Shown: piece after piece, positions 43,686 to 52,233 of the stretch | Layout: each line of letters begins with the position of its first letter | How positions within the stretch are numbered: position 1 is the stretch's first letter | The notes under the pieces: generated by a model | Told to the model about the DNA's origin: nothing | The model's input: the letters and a program-made list of their open reading frames with translations, nothing else | Databases searched by the model: none | Program-made: the position numbers and the translations under genes | NCBI RefSeq assembly: GCF_001654495.1 | Contig: NZ_CP015849.1 | Span: forward strand, 1,812,501 to 1,876,500 | DNA from: Streptomyces sp. SAT1 | Lineage (GTDB): Bacteria > Actinomycetota > Actinomycetes > Streptomycetales > Streptomycetaceae | Length of the DNA: 64,000 nt | Reading direction: 5' to 3'

Positions 43686-45035
43686 TCAGCCGCGGAACAG
43701 GCGCTTCAGGAGCATCGCCGACGCCACCGGCCGCGCCCCCGCCCTGGCGACGCCGTCGGCCACCTCGCGGTCGGTCGAGGCGACGATGACCGGCCGGCCC
43801 GGCGGCTCGGCCCGCACCAGCTGGCGGATCAGCTCGTCGGCGGTGACGCCCGGCTTGGAGAACAGCACCCGCACCCCGCGCGGCGGCGCGAGCAGCACCG
43901 GCGCCGCCAGTTCCGCGCCGTCGAAGACACAGGTGACCTCGGCGCCGGTCTGCGCGGCGAGCTGCGAGAGCTGCCCGAGCAGGCGCAGCCGCTGCTTCTC
44001 CAGCGGCATCTGCGGATAGCCGGTCTTGGTGACGTTGTAGCCGTCGACGACCAGATGCGCCTGCGGCAGCGCCAGCAACTGGTCCAGGATCGCCGGGTCG
44101 TGCTCGGACAGCGCCCGCGCGGCGATGTCCTTCGGCGTCATCCGGCCCGGCTCCACCGCGTCCACGGTCTCGGCCGGCCGTACGGACACCGGGGGCAGCG
44201 CGAGTTCGCGCCGCAGCCCCTGCGCCGCCTCCAGCACGGTGTCCAGGAGCAGCCGCACCCGCATGTCCTCGACGCTGCGGCCCTCGCGCGCCGCCTTGCG
44301 GGTGGCCTCCAGGGCCGCCTCCGCCTCGCCCAGCCGGGCCTTGAGGCGCCGGTTCTCGCTCTCGGCGGCCGAGATCTGCACCTGCCCCTCGGCGCGCACG
44401 CTCTCCGTCTCACCGCGCGCCTTGCGCAGCGCCGCCTCGCCGCGCTTGACGTCGCTGAGCGCGGCGCGCAGCTTGCGGTGCAGCGCCTCGGTCTCCCGGC
44501 GGACCGCGTCCAGTTCGGCGCGCAGGCGCTCGGTCTCGGCGCGGGTCTGCTCGCGGGCCCCGGCGAGCTGCTCGCGCAGCCGCTCCAGTTCGGCCCGGCT
44601 CTCCTCGTCGACGCGCTCGGCGTGCGCCCGCAGCGCCTCCTCGCCGGCCGCGGTCACCAGCTTCACCCAGCCCGCGGGGCGCAGCACATAGGCGGCGGCG
44701 GCCACGTCGAGCGGGTCGGCGGCCGGCGGCGGCGCGCCGGAGTCCAGGGCCCCGCACAGCTCGCCCTGCGCCTCGCGGAACTTCTCCCCGACCCGCTGCC
44801 GGAACAGCGGGTCGGTCTCCAGCGCCGCCGCCATCGCGTTGCCCGCGAACTTGGCGCGGCGGTTGGGCGCGAACCGGGCGTACTGGCGCAGCTGCGCGGG
44901 CAGCTCACCGACGGTCAGTTGCCCGAAGGCGTCGGCCACGATCTGCACGACCCGGCGCCGTACGCCGTCGGGCAGCGGACGGTCCAGCACCTCAGCGGCG
45001 CCGTCGCCCGGCTCCCCGCCTTGTGTCTGCGCCAT
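43686..45035 (-). CDS. NYN-domain RNA-binding protein with long coiled coil
   Basis: 449-aa protein. The N-terminal 110 residues are a helical domain; residues about 130-260 form an Arg/Glu/Ala-rich coiled coil; the C-terminal 160 residues are a YacP-type NYN domain with PIN-like acidic residues in LVVDGYNVTKTGYPQ, VTCVFDGAE, VRVLFSKPGVTADE and VIVASTDREVADG. It would be a Mg-dependent ribonuclease acting in rRNA or mRNA processing (family knowledge). ATG 45035 has GGGTGA upstream. A small zinc-ribbon gene lies 60 bp upstream on the same strand. Confidence 0.88.
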   Translation of the reverse strand: MAQTQGGEPGDGAAEVLDRPLPDGVRRRVVQIVADAFGQLTVGELPAQLRQYARFAPNRRAKFAGNAMAAALETDPLFRQRVGEKFREAQGELCGALDSGAPPPAADPLDVAAAAYVLRPAGWVKLVTAAGEEALRAHAERVDEESRAELERLREQLAGAREQTRAETERLRAELDAVRRETEALHRKLRAALSDVKRGEAALRKARGETESVRAEGQVQISAAESENRRLKARLGEAEAALEATRKAAREGRSVEDMRVRLLLDTVLEAAQGLRRELALPPVSVRPAETVDAVEPGRMTPKDIAARALSEHDPAILDQLLALPQAHLVVDGYNVTKTGYPQMPLEKQRLRLLGQLSQLAAQTGAEVTCVFDGAELAAPVLLAPPRGVRVLFSKPGVTADELIRQLVRAEPPGRPVIVASTDREVADGVARAGARPVASAMLLKRLFRG

Positions 45036-45095
45036 CCGTCACCCCAATGCGTCACGGGATCCCCGCGGGGACCACCTGTGCGGGGCCCGCTCCGC

Positions 45096-45335
45096 TCAGG
45101 AGCCGGCGCCCGGCCTGTCCACGAGTTCCACCTTGTCCACGGCGTTGCACCAGCGGCAGCGCACCGACTCGATGGTCTCACTGACGACCTCGCGCTCCTC
45201 GACCGTGGGCTCACCGGCCAGGTCGAGGTGGACGTACTCGACGGTCTTCGACGAGCGCGTCACGTCGAAACGGGTGAGGTTGCCGCACAGCGTGCAGCGC
45301 CACCGCGTCGTGGCGGTCGGCAGGGGAACCGTCAT
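45096..45335 (-). CDS. Small zinc-ribbon protein
   Basis: 79-aa protein with two Cys pairs, CTLCGN near residue 14 and CRWCNA near residue 60, spaced as a zinc ribbon; between them is a beta-rich segment (RFDVTRSSKTVEYVHLDL). No enzymatic motif. It lies just upstream of the NYN gene and may be co-transcribed, suggesting a shared RNA-related role, but the function is unknown. Confidence 0.82.
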   Translation of the reverse strand: MTVPLPTATTRWRCTLCGNLTRFDVTRSSKTVEYVHLDLAGEPTVEEREVVSETIESVRCRWCNAVDKVELVDRPGAGS

Positions 45336-45489
45336 CGTGGCTGCTCACTTTCCTTCCGGGACCGTGCCGCGCCGGTGTCCCCGGAGCGTCGGCCGTAACC
45401 CTACGGCCTGGGAGCCACTCGGCGCCCGGCTGTCCACGGCGGCGAGGCGCTCTGTGCGGATGCGTCCCGTTACGCCATGCTCTGTGCAC

Positions 45490-46242
45490 ATGACCAGCTC
45501 CAGGAACGCGGTGCCCGCCCGAGTCCTCCGGGCCCTGCGGGCGGTACGGACCACGCGCGCGCCGGTGACAAGTGCGATGCTCGCCCTGTGCTGCCTGGTC
45601 TTCGCGATGAGTCCGGCCTCCGGCCTGATCCCCTCCTACGGCACCGGGCACGGGCTGCTCCTCGCCCAGCAGGCGTACTTCCGGCGCTGGGGCGTGGTCC
45701 CCGCCGACCTGTTCTCGGGCTCCCCGCGGGCGGCGCTCACCCCGGCCACGGCCCTGTTCGTGCACGGCAGCTGGGTCCATCTGCTCGGCAACATGCTCTT
45801 CCTGCACGTCTTCGGCGCGATGACCGAGCAGCGCCTGGGCCGGGTCCGCTTCACCCTGTTCTACCTGGGCTGCGGCTATCTGGCCCTGCTCGGGTACGCC
45901 GCCGCGCACGCGGACTCCGGCCAGACCCTGGTCGGGGCGTCGGGGGCGATCTCGGCGGTGCTCGGCGCCTTCCTGTACCTGTTCCCGCGGGCCCGGGTGA
46001 CCAGCCTGCTGCCGTTCCTGTTCTTCCTGCCGCTGCGCCTGCCCGCCTGGGTGGTGCTGCCCTTCTGGGCGGCCCTGCAGTGGCTGGCCGCGGGCCGGGC
46101 CGGCGACGGGCCGGGCGTGGCGTACCTGGCCCATGTCATCGGCTTCGGCCTCGGCTTCGGCTGCGCGTGGGCCGGCCACGGGCGCACGGCTAGAGTGAAG
46201 GTCAGCCCCGCTCCGGCCCCCGAGGGAGAGAACCAGCCGTGA
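45490..46242 (+). CDS. Rhomboid family intramembrane serine protease
   Basis: Six-helix membrane protein of 250 aa. The catalytic Ser is in TLVGASGAISAVLGAF and the His in AHVIGFGLGFG; the earlier helix contains WVHLLGNMLFLHVFG, typical of rhomboids. It would cleave transmembrane segments of other proteins. ATG 45490 is chosen; GTG two codons earlier is possible, and neither has a ribosome site. Its stop overlaps the GTG of the Lrp-like gene (GTGA). Confidence 0.9.
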   Translation: MTSSRNAVPARVLRALRAVRTTRAPVTSAMLALCCLVFAMSPASGLIPSYGTGHGLLLAQQAYFRRWGVVPADLFSGSPRAALTPATALFVHGSWVHLLGNMLFLHVFGAMTEQRLGRVRFTLFYLGCGYLALLGYAAAHADSGQTLVGASGAISAVLGAFLYLFPRARVTSLLPFLFFLPLRLPAWVVLPFWAALQWLAAGRAGDGPGVAYLAHVIGFGLGFGCAWAGHGRTARVKVSPAPAPEGENQP

Positions 46243-46520
46243 TCACCGCGATCGTCCTCATCAAGACCAGCGTGGACCGGATCCCCGAGATCGCCGAGCG
46301 GATCGCCTCGCTGGAGAGCGTCAGCGAGGTCTTCTCCGTCACCGGCACCTACGACCTGATCGCCATGGTGCGGGTGGGCCGGCACGAGGACCTGGCGGAG
46401 ATCATCCCGGGCCGGATCAGCAAGATCCCCGGGGTGGAGGCGACGGACACCCACGTGGCGTTCCGCACGTACTCGCAGCACGACCTGGAGGCGGCGTTCG
46501 CCATCGGTCTGGACTCCTGA
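46239..46520 (+). CDS. Lrp/AsnC ligand-binding (RAM) domain protein
   Basis: 93-aa stand-alone RAM domain: ITAIVLIKTSVDRIPEIAE, VSEVFSVTGTYDLIAMVRV and VEATDTHVAFRTYS are the beta-alpha-beta-beta-alpha-beta elements that bind amino acids in full-length Lrp proteins. There is no helix-turn-helix, so it cannot bind DNA alone; it may form mixed oligomers with full-length regulators. GGGAGA lies before the GTG start, which overlaps the rhomboid stop. Confidence 0.9.
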   Translation: MITAIVLIKTSVDRIPEIAERIASLESVSEVFSVTGTYDLIAMVRVGRHEDLAEIIPGRISKIPGVEATDTHVAFRTYSQHDLEAAFAIGLDS

Positions 46521-46556
46521 CCTCCGGCCGGTCCGCCGCCTCGGGGGCCGCGGGGT

Positions 46557-47918
46557 TCACACCGCCGGGACGCAGCGGCCGTCCTCCGTGCGGTAGCGCC
46601 ACTTGGCGCCGTCGCTGACCAGCTCGCGCACCGCCGTCACGAAGCGCTCCACATGCTCGTCGGGGGTGCCCGCGCCGAAGCTGACACGGATCGCGTTGAG
46701 GGACTTCTCGCCGGGCGCGGCCTCGGGGGCGCCGCACTCACCCTGGGTCTGCGGGTCGCTGCCGAGCAGGGTGCGCACCAGCGGGTGGGCGCAGAAGAGC
46801 CCGTCGCGGACGCCGATGCCGTACTCGGCGGAGAGCGCGGCGGCGAAGTGCGAGCTGTTCCAGCCCTCGACGACGAACGAGATCACGCCGACCCGCGGGG
46901 CGTCGTCCCCGAACAGGGAGAGCACCCGCACCTGCGGAACCGCGGCCAGGCCCTCCCGGACCCTGTCGATGAGGTGCTGCTCGCGGGCGACCAGCGTGTC
47001 GAACCCGGCTTCGGTCAGCGCCTTGCAGGCCGCCGCGATGGAGTAGGCGCCGATGACGTTGGGCGAGCCGGCCTCGTGGCGGGCGGCGCTGTCGTGCCAC
47101 TCCACGTCCACTCCCCCGTCGGCGCGGCGGGACACCCGGCGGCTGGCGCCGCCGCCCGCGAGGTAGGGCTCGGCCTCGCGCAGCCAGTCGGCGCGCCCGG
47201 CCAGCACGCCGGAGCCGAAGGGGGCGTACAGCTTGTGCCCGGAGAAGGCGACCCAGTCGACGCCGAGGTCCTTGACGGACACCGGGTGGTGCGGGGCGAG
47301 TTGGGCGGCGTCCAGCACGATCCGGGCGCCGTGCGCGTGGGCGGCGGCGGCCAGTTCCCGTACCGGCCACAGTTCGCCGGTGACGTTGGAGGCGCCGGTG
47401 ACGCAGACCAGGGCAGGGCCGTAGGGCTCGCGGTCGGCCAGCGCCCGCTCCAGGGTGGCGACGGCCTGCTCCGGGGTGCGCGGGGCGTTCAGGCAGGTCA
47501 CCTGGGCGTCGCGCCAGGGCAGCAGCGAGGCGTGGTGCTCGGTCTCGAAGACGAACACCCGGCAGTCGGCCGGGACCACCCGGGCCAGCAGGTTCAGCGA
47601 GTCGGTGGTGGACCGGGTGAACACCACCTGGTCGTCCGCGCGGCAGTCCAGGAACTCGGCGACGGTGCGCCGGGCGTTCTCGAACAGGTCGGTGGAGAGC
47701 TGGGAGAGGTAGCCGGCGCCGCGGTGCACGCTGCCGTAGTACGGCGCGTAGGCGGCCACGTCGTCCCAGACCCGCTGGAGCGCGGGGGCGCTGGCCGCGT
47801 AGTCGAGGGCGGCGTAGGTGACCTCGCCGCCGGTGACGAGCGGCACGGTGACATCCCGGCCCAGAACGGGCAGCGGGGCGCAGACGGACTGGTCGGCGGC
47901 AGCGGTGGAGACAGACAT
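46557..47918 (-). CDS. Class V aminotransferase/cysteine desulfurase (SufS-like)
   Basis: PLP enzyme of 453 aa. The PLP lysine is Lys229 in WVAFSGHKLYAPFG, with the aspartate in IVLDAAQLAPH and the His in FETEHHASLLPW. Cys376 in VRDGLFCAHPLV sits where SufS-type desulfurases carry their nucleophile, so cysteine desulfurase activity is plausible; isopenicillin-epimerase-like or selenocysteine-lyase-like activity is also possible. GGGAG precedes ATG 47918. The long leader contains a SAM-IV riboswitch, tying it to sulfur or methionine metabolism. Confidence 0.87.
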   Translation of the reverse strand: MSVSTAAADQSVCAPLPVLGRDVTVPLVTGGEVTYAALDYAASAPALQRVWDDVAAYAPYYGSVHRGAGYLSQLSTDLFENARRTVAEFLDCRADDQVVFTRSTTDSLNLLARVVPADCRVFVFETEHHASLLPWRDAQVTCLNAPRTPEQAVATLERALADREPYGPALVCVTGASNVTGELWPVRELAAAAHAHGARIVLDAAQLAPHHPVSVKDLGVDWVAFSGHKLYAPFGSGVLAGRADWLREAEPYLAGGGASRRVSRRADGGVDVEWHDSAARHEAGSPNVIGAYSIAAACKALTEAGFDTLVAREQHLIDRVREGLAAVPQVRVLSLFGDDAPRVGVISFVVEGWNSSHFAAALSAEYGIGVRDGLFCAHPLVRTLLGSDPQTQGECGAPEAAPGEKSLNAIRVSFGAGTPDEHVERFVTAVRELVSDGAKWRYRTEDGRCVPAV

Positions 47919-48063
47919 GGGGGAACTCCCGTGAAGGCAGGGTGAACCGACCGCGCGAGCCCGGCACGGGGCTTCGGCGCGGAAGGGTGAAGTGGGTGTG
48001 CGGAGGCGGGGCTCGACGCCCTAACGCATTCGCTTGCTCACGGAAGGCTCCCTCGACCGACCA

Positions 48064-48107
48064 GGACCCCTGGCCCCGCACTTCCCTGGGAAGCGCGCGA
48101 GGGGTCC
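48064..48107 (-). promoter_or_regulatory. Hairpin at the 3' end of the SAM-IV riboswitch
   Basis: GGACCCC/GGGGTCC outer arms and an inner CGCGCTTCCC/GGGAAGTGCG stem form a long imperfect hairpin that begins within the riboswitch's last conserved stretch. It may be the expression platform (terminator or alternate fold). Confidence 0.5.
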
Positions 48108-48222
48108 GCGCTTGCCGTAGACCTCGCTGCCTACGACCTGGTCTTCACCCGGGGCACCCCGCCACGGACGGAGGGTTGCCGGACAGCCGGCCGGGGCCAC
48201 ATGGCTGTCACTCATGACCTGG
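48100..48222 (-). ncRNA. SAM-IV riboswitch
   Basis: The minus-strand leader contains, in order, GGTCATGAGTGACAGCCA, CCCCGGCCGGCTGTCCGGCA, ACCCTCC, GGCGGGGTGCCCCGGGTGA, AGACCAGGTCG, GCAGCGAGGTCTACGG and CAAGCGCGGACCCC. This order matches the SAM-IV consensus of Actinomycetales as I know it, including the pseudoknot-forming segments. It lies about 180 nt upstream of the SufS-like gene and should reduce its expression when S-adenosylmethionine is abundant. Confidence 0.88.
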
Positions 48223-48253
48223 TGCCATCCTGCCACACGATCTTCTGTGCGCA

Positions 48254-48282
48254 AGGCGCGGTCCGGATCGTGGACCGCGCCT
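48254..48282 (-). terminator. trpD terminator
   Basis: A perfect 11-bp stem (AGGCGCGGTCC and its complement) with a 7-nt loop lies 42 bp beyond the trpD stop codon and before the riboswitch. Confidence 0.7.
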
Positions 48283-48323
48283 CGCGTCACCTCGCGCCGT
48301 GCGGACGCGCACCGCGGGGGCGC

Positions 48324-49388
48324 TCAGGCGTTGCTGGCGGCCACCCAGCGCTCCAGCGTGCCCCGGGCCGCCCCGGAGTCGATCGACTCGGCGGCCCGCG
48401 CCATGCCGGCCCTGATCCGCTCCGCCAGCGTCCCGGAGCCCGGTTCAAGGGCGACCAGGGCCGCCGCCGAGTTCAGCAGCACCGCGTCCCGTACGGGGCC
48501 GTGCTCGCCGTCCAGCAGCCGGCGGGCCACCTCCGCGTTGTAGGAGGCGTCGGCGCCGCGCAGCGCCTCCACCGGCACCAGGTCGAGGCCGACGTCGCGG
48601 GGGTCGAAGCGCTCCTCGGTGACCGTGCCCTCGTGCACCACCCAGACCCGCGAGGTGGCCGTGGTGGTCAGCTCGTCCAGGCCGTCATCGCCCCGGAAGA
48701 CCAGCGAGGAGTTGCCGCGCTCGGCGAAGACGCCCGCCACGATGGGCGCCTCGTGCGCCACGGCCACGCCGACCGCCTGCGCCTTCACCTGGGCCGGGTT
48801 GGTCAGCGGGCCCAGCAGGTTGAACACCGTGCGGATGCCCAGCTGGCCGCGGGCCGCGCCCACATGGCGCAGCGCCGGGTGGAACTTCACCGCGAAGCAG
48901 AAGGTGATCCCGGCTTCCTCGGCGACCTCCGCCACCCGGCGAGGCGTCAGATCGAGGTTGACGCCCAGCTTCTCCAGCACGTCGGAGGCGCCGGAGGCGG
49001 AGGACGCGGCCCGGTTGCCGTGCTTGACGACCTTGGCGCCGGTGCCGGCCACCACGATCGAGGACATGGTGGAGATGTTCACCGTCTTGGCGCCGTCGCC
49101 GCCGGTGCCGACGATGTCGACGGTGGCGCCGGGCACCTGGATCACATTGGCGTGCTCGTACATCGTGCGCACCAGGCCGGTGATCTCCGCGACGGTGGCG
49201 CCCTTGGCGCGCAGCGCCACCGCGAAGCCGGCGATCTGGGCGTCGGTCGCCTCGCCGCCCATGATCCGGTCCATGGCCCAGGCGGTGTCGTCGGCGGTGA
49301 GGTCGCGGCGGTCCAGCAGGCCGTTCAGCAGGACGGGCCAGGAACGGCCCGCCGCGGTGTCGCCTCCAGCGGGGGTCACAGCGCTCAT
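48324..49388 (-). CDS. trpD: Anthranilate phosphoribosyltransferase
   Basis: Second step of tryptophan synthesis from anthranilate: transfer of phosphoribose from PRPP. The 354-aa protein has [21 protein letters not shown] (PRPP loop), [35 protein letters not shown] and a metal-binding DDGLDEL. ATG 49388 has AGGAG upstream. In mycobacteria trpD also lies beside ctaE-qcrCAB. No trp leader is visible here, so attenuation acts on trpEG only. Confidence 0.96.
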   Translation of the reverse strand: MSAVTPAGGDTAAGRSWPVLLNGLLDRRDLTADDTAWAMDRIMGGEATDAQIAGFAVALRAKGATVAEITGLVRTMYEHANVIQVPGATVDIVGTGGDGAKTVNISTMSSIVVAGTGAKVVKHGNRAASSASGASDVLEKLGVNLDLTPRRVAEVAEEAGITFCFAVKFHPALRHVGAARGQLGIRTVFNLLGPLTNPAQVKAQAVGVAVAHEAPIVAGVFAERGNSSLVFRGDDGLDELTTTATSRVWVVHEGTVTEERFDPRDVGLDLVPVEALRGADASYNAEVARRLLDGEHGPVRDAVLLNSAAALVALEPGSGTLAERIRAGMARAAESIDSGAARGTLERWVAASNA

Positions 49389-49470
49389 AAGCCGCTCCTG
49401 ATTCGGTGTCCCGGGCTCCGGGACGCTACCTCTCGTATCGGCATCCACCCTATCCAGCGCGGGGGACGGC

Positions 49471-49505
49471 GGAGGGCCCCGTCCGGGGTTCGGACGGGGC
49501 CCTCC
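49471..49505 (-). terminator. qcr operon terminator
   Basis: A perfect 15-bp GC stem with a 5-nt loop lies 33 bp beyond the qcrB stop codon and upstream of trpD, insulating trpD from the respiratory operon. Confidence 0.85.
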
Positions 49506-49537
49506 GGCCTGGCGTGGCGACGCTCAGGGGTCAGTGA

Positions 49538-51178
49538 TCAGTGGTGGCCGTGGCCGCTCGTGATCTCCTTGTACTCCTCGACGGTCGGCTTCGAGATCTG
49601 GTTGTCCTCGCCGTAGTACGCGTTGCTGAGCTTGGCGCGCAGCTTCTCCGTACCGCCGACCTTGCGCTCGACACCGTTCTCGTCCACCGTCGGGCCGATC
49701 TCGGCCGGCTCGTACTGGTGGTGGGCGGTGAGGGTGTACAGCTGCTCCTGGCTGAGCGGCTCGTGGACCTCGATGAACTCACCGTGCGGCAGGCGCTTGA
49801 TGATGCCGGACTCGCGGCCGTGCAGCACCTTCTCCTTGTCCCGGCGCTGGAGGCCGAGGCAGATCCGCTTGGTGATCACGAAGGTGATGACCGGGACCAC
49901 GAAGAACGCGATCCGCACGAACCAGGTGATGGCGTTGATCGACAGGTGGAAGTGGGTGGCCCACAGGTCGTTTCCACCGCCGACCAGCAGCACGAAGTAC
50001 CAGGCGATCCACGCGGCGCCGAAGGCGGTGCGGGTCGGGACGTTGCGCGGGCGGTCCAGGATGTGGTGCTCGCGCTTGTCGCCGGTGACCCAGGACTCGA
50101 TGAACGGGTACACCGCGAGGGCGATGAGGACCACACCGAAGAGCACCAGCGGGATGAACACGCCCAGGACCAGCGTGTGGCCCCAGAAGTTGATCTCCCA
50201 GCCGGGCATCGCGCGGATCAGGCCCTCGGCCATGCCCATGTACCAGTCGGGCTGGGCGCCGGTGGACACCTGGTCCGGCCGGTAGGGGCCGATGGCCCAG
50301 ATCGGGTTGATCTGCGCGATCGCCGCGACGGCCGCGATGGCACCGAAGACCAGGAAGAAGAAGCCTCCGGCCTTGGCCATGTAGACCGGCAGCAGCGGCA
50401 TGCCGACGACGTTGTTGTTCGTCTTGCCGGGGCCCGCGAACTGCGTGTGCTTGTGGTAGAAGACCAGGATCAGGTGGCCGACGACCAGGCCGAGCATGAT
50501 GCCCGGCAGCAGCAGGATGTGGATCGAGTAGAACCGGGCCACGAAGTCGTGGCCGGGGAACTCGCCGCCGAAGAGGAAGTACGAGACGTACGTGCCGACG
50601 ATCGGCACGGACAGGATCGCGCCCTCCATGAAGCGGACACCGGTGCCGGACAGCAGGTCGTCCGGGAGCGAGTAGCCGGTGAAACCGGTGAACATGCCCA
50701 GGACGAACAGCAGGAAGCCGAACATCCAGTTGATCTCACGCGGCTTGCGGAACGCGCCGGTGAAGAACACGCGCATCATGTGCACGAACATGCCGGCGAG
50801 GAAGATCAGCGCCGCCCAGTGGTGGATCTGCCGGATGAGCAGACCACCGCGCACCTCGAAGGAGATGTGCATGGTCGAGTTGAACGCTTCACTCATCAGC
50901 TGTCCCTGGAGCGGGACGTAGCTGCCGTGGTACACCACCTCGTTCATCGACGGGTGGAAGAACAGCGTCAGATACACACCCGTGAGGATGATGATCAGGA
51001 AGCTGTAGAGGCAGACCTCACCCAGCATGAACGACCAGTGGTCGGGGAAGATCTTGCGCATGTTGGCCTTGGCCAGGCTGTAGATGCCCAGCCGGCCGTC
51101 GGCCCAGTCGGCGAGCTTCTCGCCGGCCGGTGCCTTACCGCGCGAGCGGTTCGGCTCGTTGCTTGCTGCAGTACTCAT
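49538..51178 (-). CDS. qcrB: Cytochrome bc1 complex cytochrome b subunit
   Basis: Quinol-oxidising membrane subunit of 546 aa. The N-terminal part has the haem-ligating His residues in MHISFEVRG, IRQIHHWAALIFLAGMFVHMMR and YSIHILLLPGI plus GHLILVFYHKHTQF; the Qo-site motif corresponding to PEWY appears as AQPDWYMG. About nine transmembrane helices precede a hydrophilic C-terminal extension typical of actinobacteria, ending in GHGHH. It overlaps qcrA by 4 nt (ATGA). Part of the bc1-aa3 supercomplex. Confidence 0.97.
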   Translation of the reverse strand: MSTAASNEPNRSRGKAPAGEKLADWADGRLGIYSLAKANMRKIFPDHWSFMLGEVCLYSFLIIILTGVYLTLFFHPSMNEVVYHGSYVPLQGQLMSEAFNSTMHISFEVRGGLLIRQIHHWAALIFLAGMFVHMMRVFFTGAFRKPREINWMFGFLLFVLGMFTGFTGYSLPDDLLSGTGVRFMEGAILSVPIVGTYVSYFLFGGEFPGHDFVARFYSIHILLLPGIMLGLVVGHLILVFYHKHTQFAGPGKTNNNVVGMPLLPVYMAKAGGFFFLVFGAIAAVAAIAQINPIWAIGPYRPDQVSTGAQPDWYMGMAEGLIRAMPGWEINFWGHTLVLGVFIPLVLFGVVLIALAVYPFIESWVTGDKREHHILDRPRNVPTRTAFGAAWIAWYFVLLVGGGNDLWATHFHLSINAITWFVRIAFFVVPVITFVITKRICLGLQRRDKEKVLHGRESGIIKRLPHGEFIEVHEPLSQEQLYTLTAHHQYEPAEIGPTVDENGVERKVGGTEKLRAKLSNAYYGEDNQISKPTVEEYKEITSGHGHH

Positions 51179-52233
51179 CCGCGCTCCCAGAATGCAGGAC
51201 CGACGGGCTCCTCGAAGTCGCCGAGCGCTTCGAGGTACCCCTCGCTGTCCACGCCGATGCGCAGCTGCGGCAGGGCGTGACCGGCCGGGCCGAAGATGAC
51301 TCGGGCACCGTCGGAGAGGTCGAAGGTGGACTGGTGGCACGGGCACAGCACGTGGTGCGTCTGCTGCTCGTACAGGGAGATCGGGCAACCGACGTGGGTG
51401 CAGATCTTCGAGTAGGCCACGACGCCCTGGTACGACCAGTCCAGCTCGCGCTTGTCCTTGATGTTGTCCGGCTGGAGCCGGACGATCATCAGGGCGGCCT
51501 TGCCGATCTCGGTCTGGAAGTCCTCGTCCGTCTCCTCCAGGCCCTCGGGCTTGGCGAAGGTGAGCGAACCGACGATGACGTCCTCGGGACGCAGCGGCTG
51601 GTTGGTGTTCATGTTGACCAGGCGCTTGCCCTTGGCCCACAGGGTGTGCCGCAGCGTCTCCTTGGGCAGCGGGCCCAGGTCGCGCAGCAGGAACACACCG
51701 GACAGCGGCACCAGGGTGAGCGCGCCCAGCATGGTGTTGCGGATCAGCGGCCGGCGGCCGATCGCGGACTCCTTGGCACCCTGCTTGAAGTCGGCGTGGA
51801 CCTTCGCGCGGACCTCGGGGGACGCCTCGATCGGGTGACGCTCGTCGGCGACCTCGGCGTCCGACATCAGCGTGCGGGCCCAGTGGACCGCGCCCGCGCC
51901 GATGCAGAACAGCGCCACGCCCAGCGTCAGACCCAGCGCGAAGTTGATCGCGCTGATGTGCCCGAGCGGGAAGACGTAGACCGACTTGTCGTTCGGGATG
52001 GTCACGTACGAGGCGATGAAGCCCGCGGTGGCCAGCATGGAGACCGTGAACAGCATGGCGACGACGCGCTCGGACCGGCGGGCGGCCTGCTCGTCGACGT
52101 CCTGGATCCGGTGCTCGTGGGGCGGCAGGCCCGGGTCGGCGAACGGGTTCCTGTCGTCCGCGACCTCTGCGGCGCCGTGCGCCGCGCCCTGCTCAGCAGG
52201 CAGGTTCTCTTCTGGGATGTCTTGGGTACTCAT
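51175..52233 (-). CDS. qcrA: Cytochrome bc1 complex Rieske iron-sulfur subunit
   Basis: 352-aa actinobacterial Rieske protein with three N-terminal transmembrane helices (about residues 60-200) instead of one. The [2Fe-2S] ligands are in CTHVGCPISLY and HHVLCPCHQSTFDL near residue 285. The acidic N-terminal 50 residues are cytoplasmic. Start and stop overlap qcrC and qcrB by 4 nt each, so translation of the operon is coupled. Confidence 0.97.
   Translation of the reverse strand: MSTQDIPEENLPAEQGAAHGAAEVADDRNPFADPGLPPHEHRIQDVDEQAARRSERVVAMLFTVSMLATAGFIASYVTIPNDKSVYVFPLGHISAINFALGLTLGVALFCIGAGAVHWARTLMSDAEVADERHPIEASPEVRAKVHADFKQGAKESAIGRRPLIRNTMLGALTLVPLSGVFLLRDLGPLPKETLRHTLWAKGKRLVNMNTNQPLRPEDVIVGSLTFAKPEGLEETDEDFQTEIGKAALMIVRLQPDNIKDKRELDWSYQGVVAYSKICTHVGCPISLYEQQTHHVLCPCHQSTFDLSDGARVIFGPAGHALPQLRIGVDSEGYLEALGDFEEPVGPAFWERG

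Noticed and set aside
48020-48213. Possible 64-codon peptide starting with the ATG inside the SAM-IV riboswitch
   Set aside because: Its composition follows the conserved RNA structure and no ribosome site precedes the ATG; the RNA element explains the sequence better.
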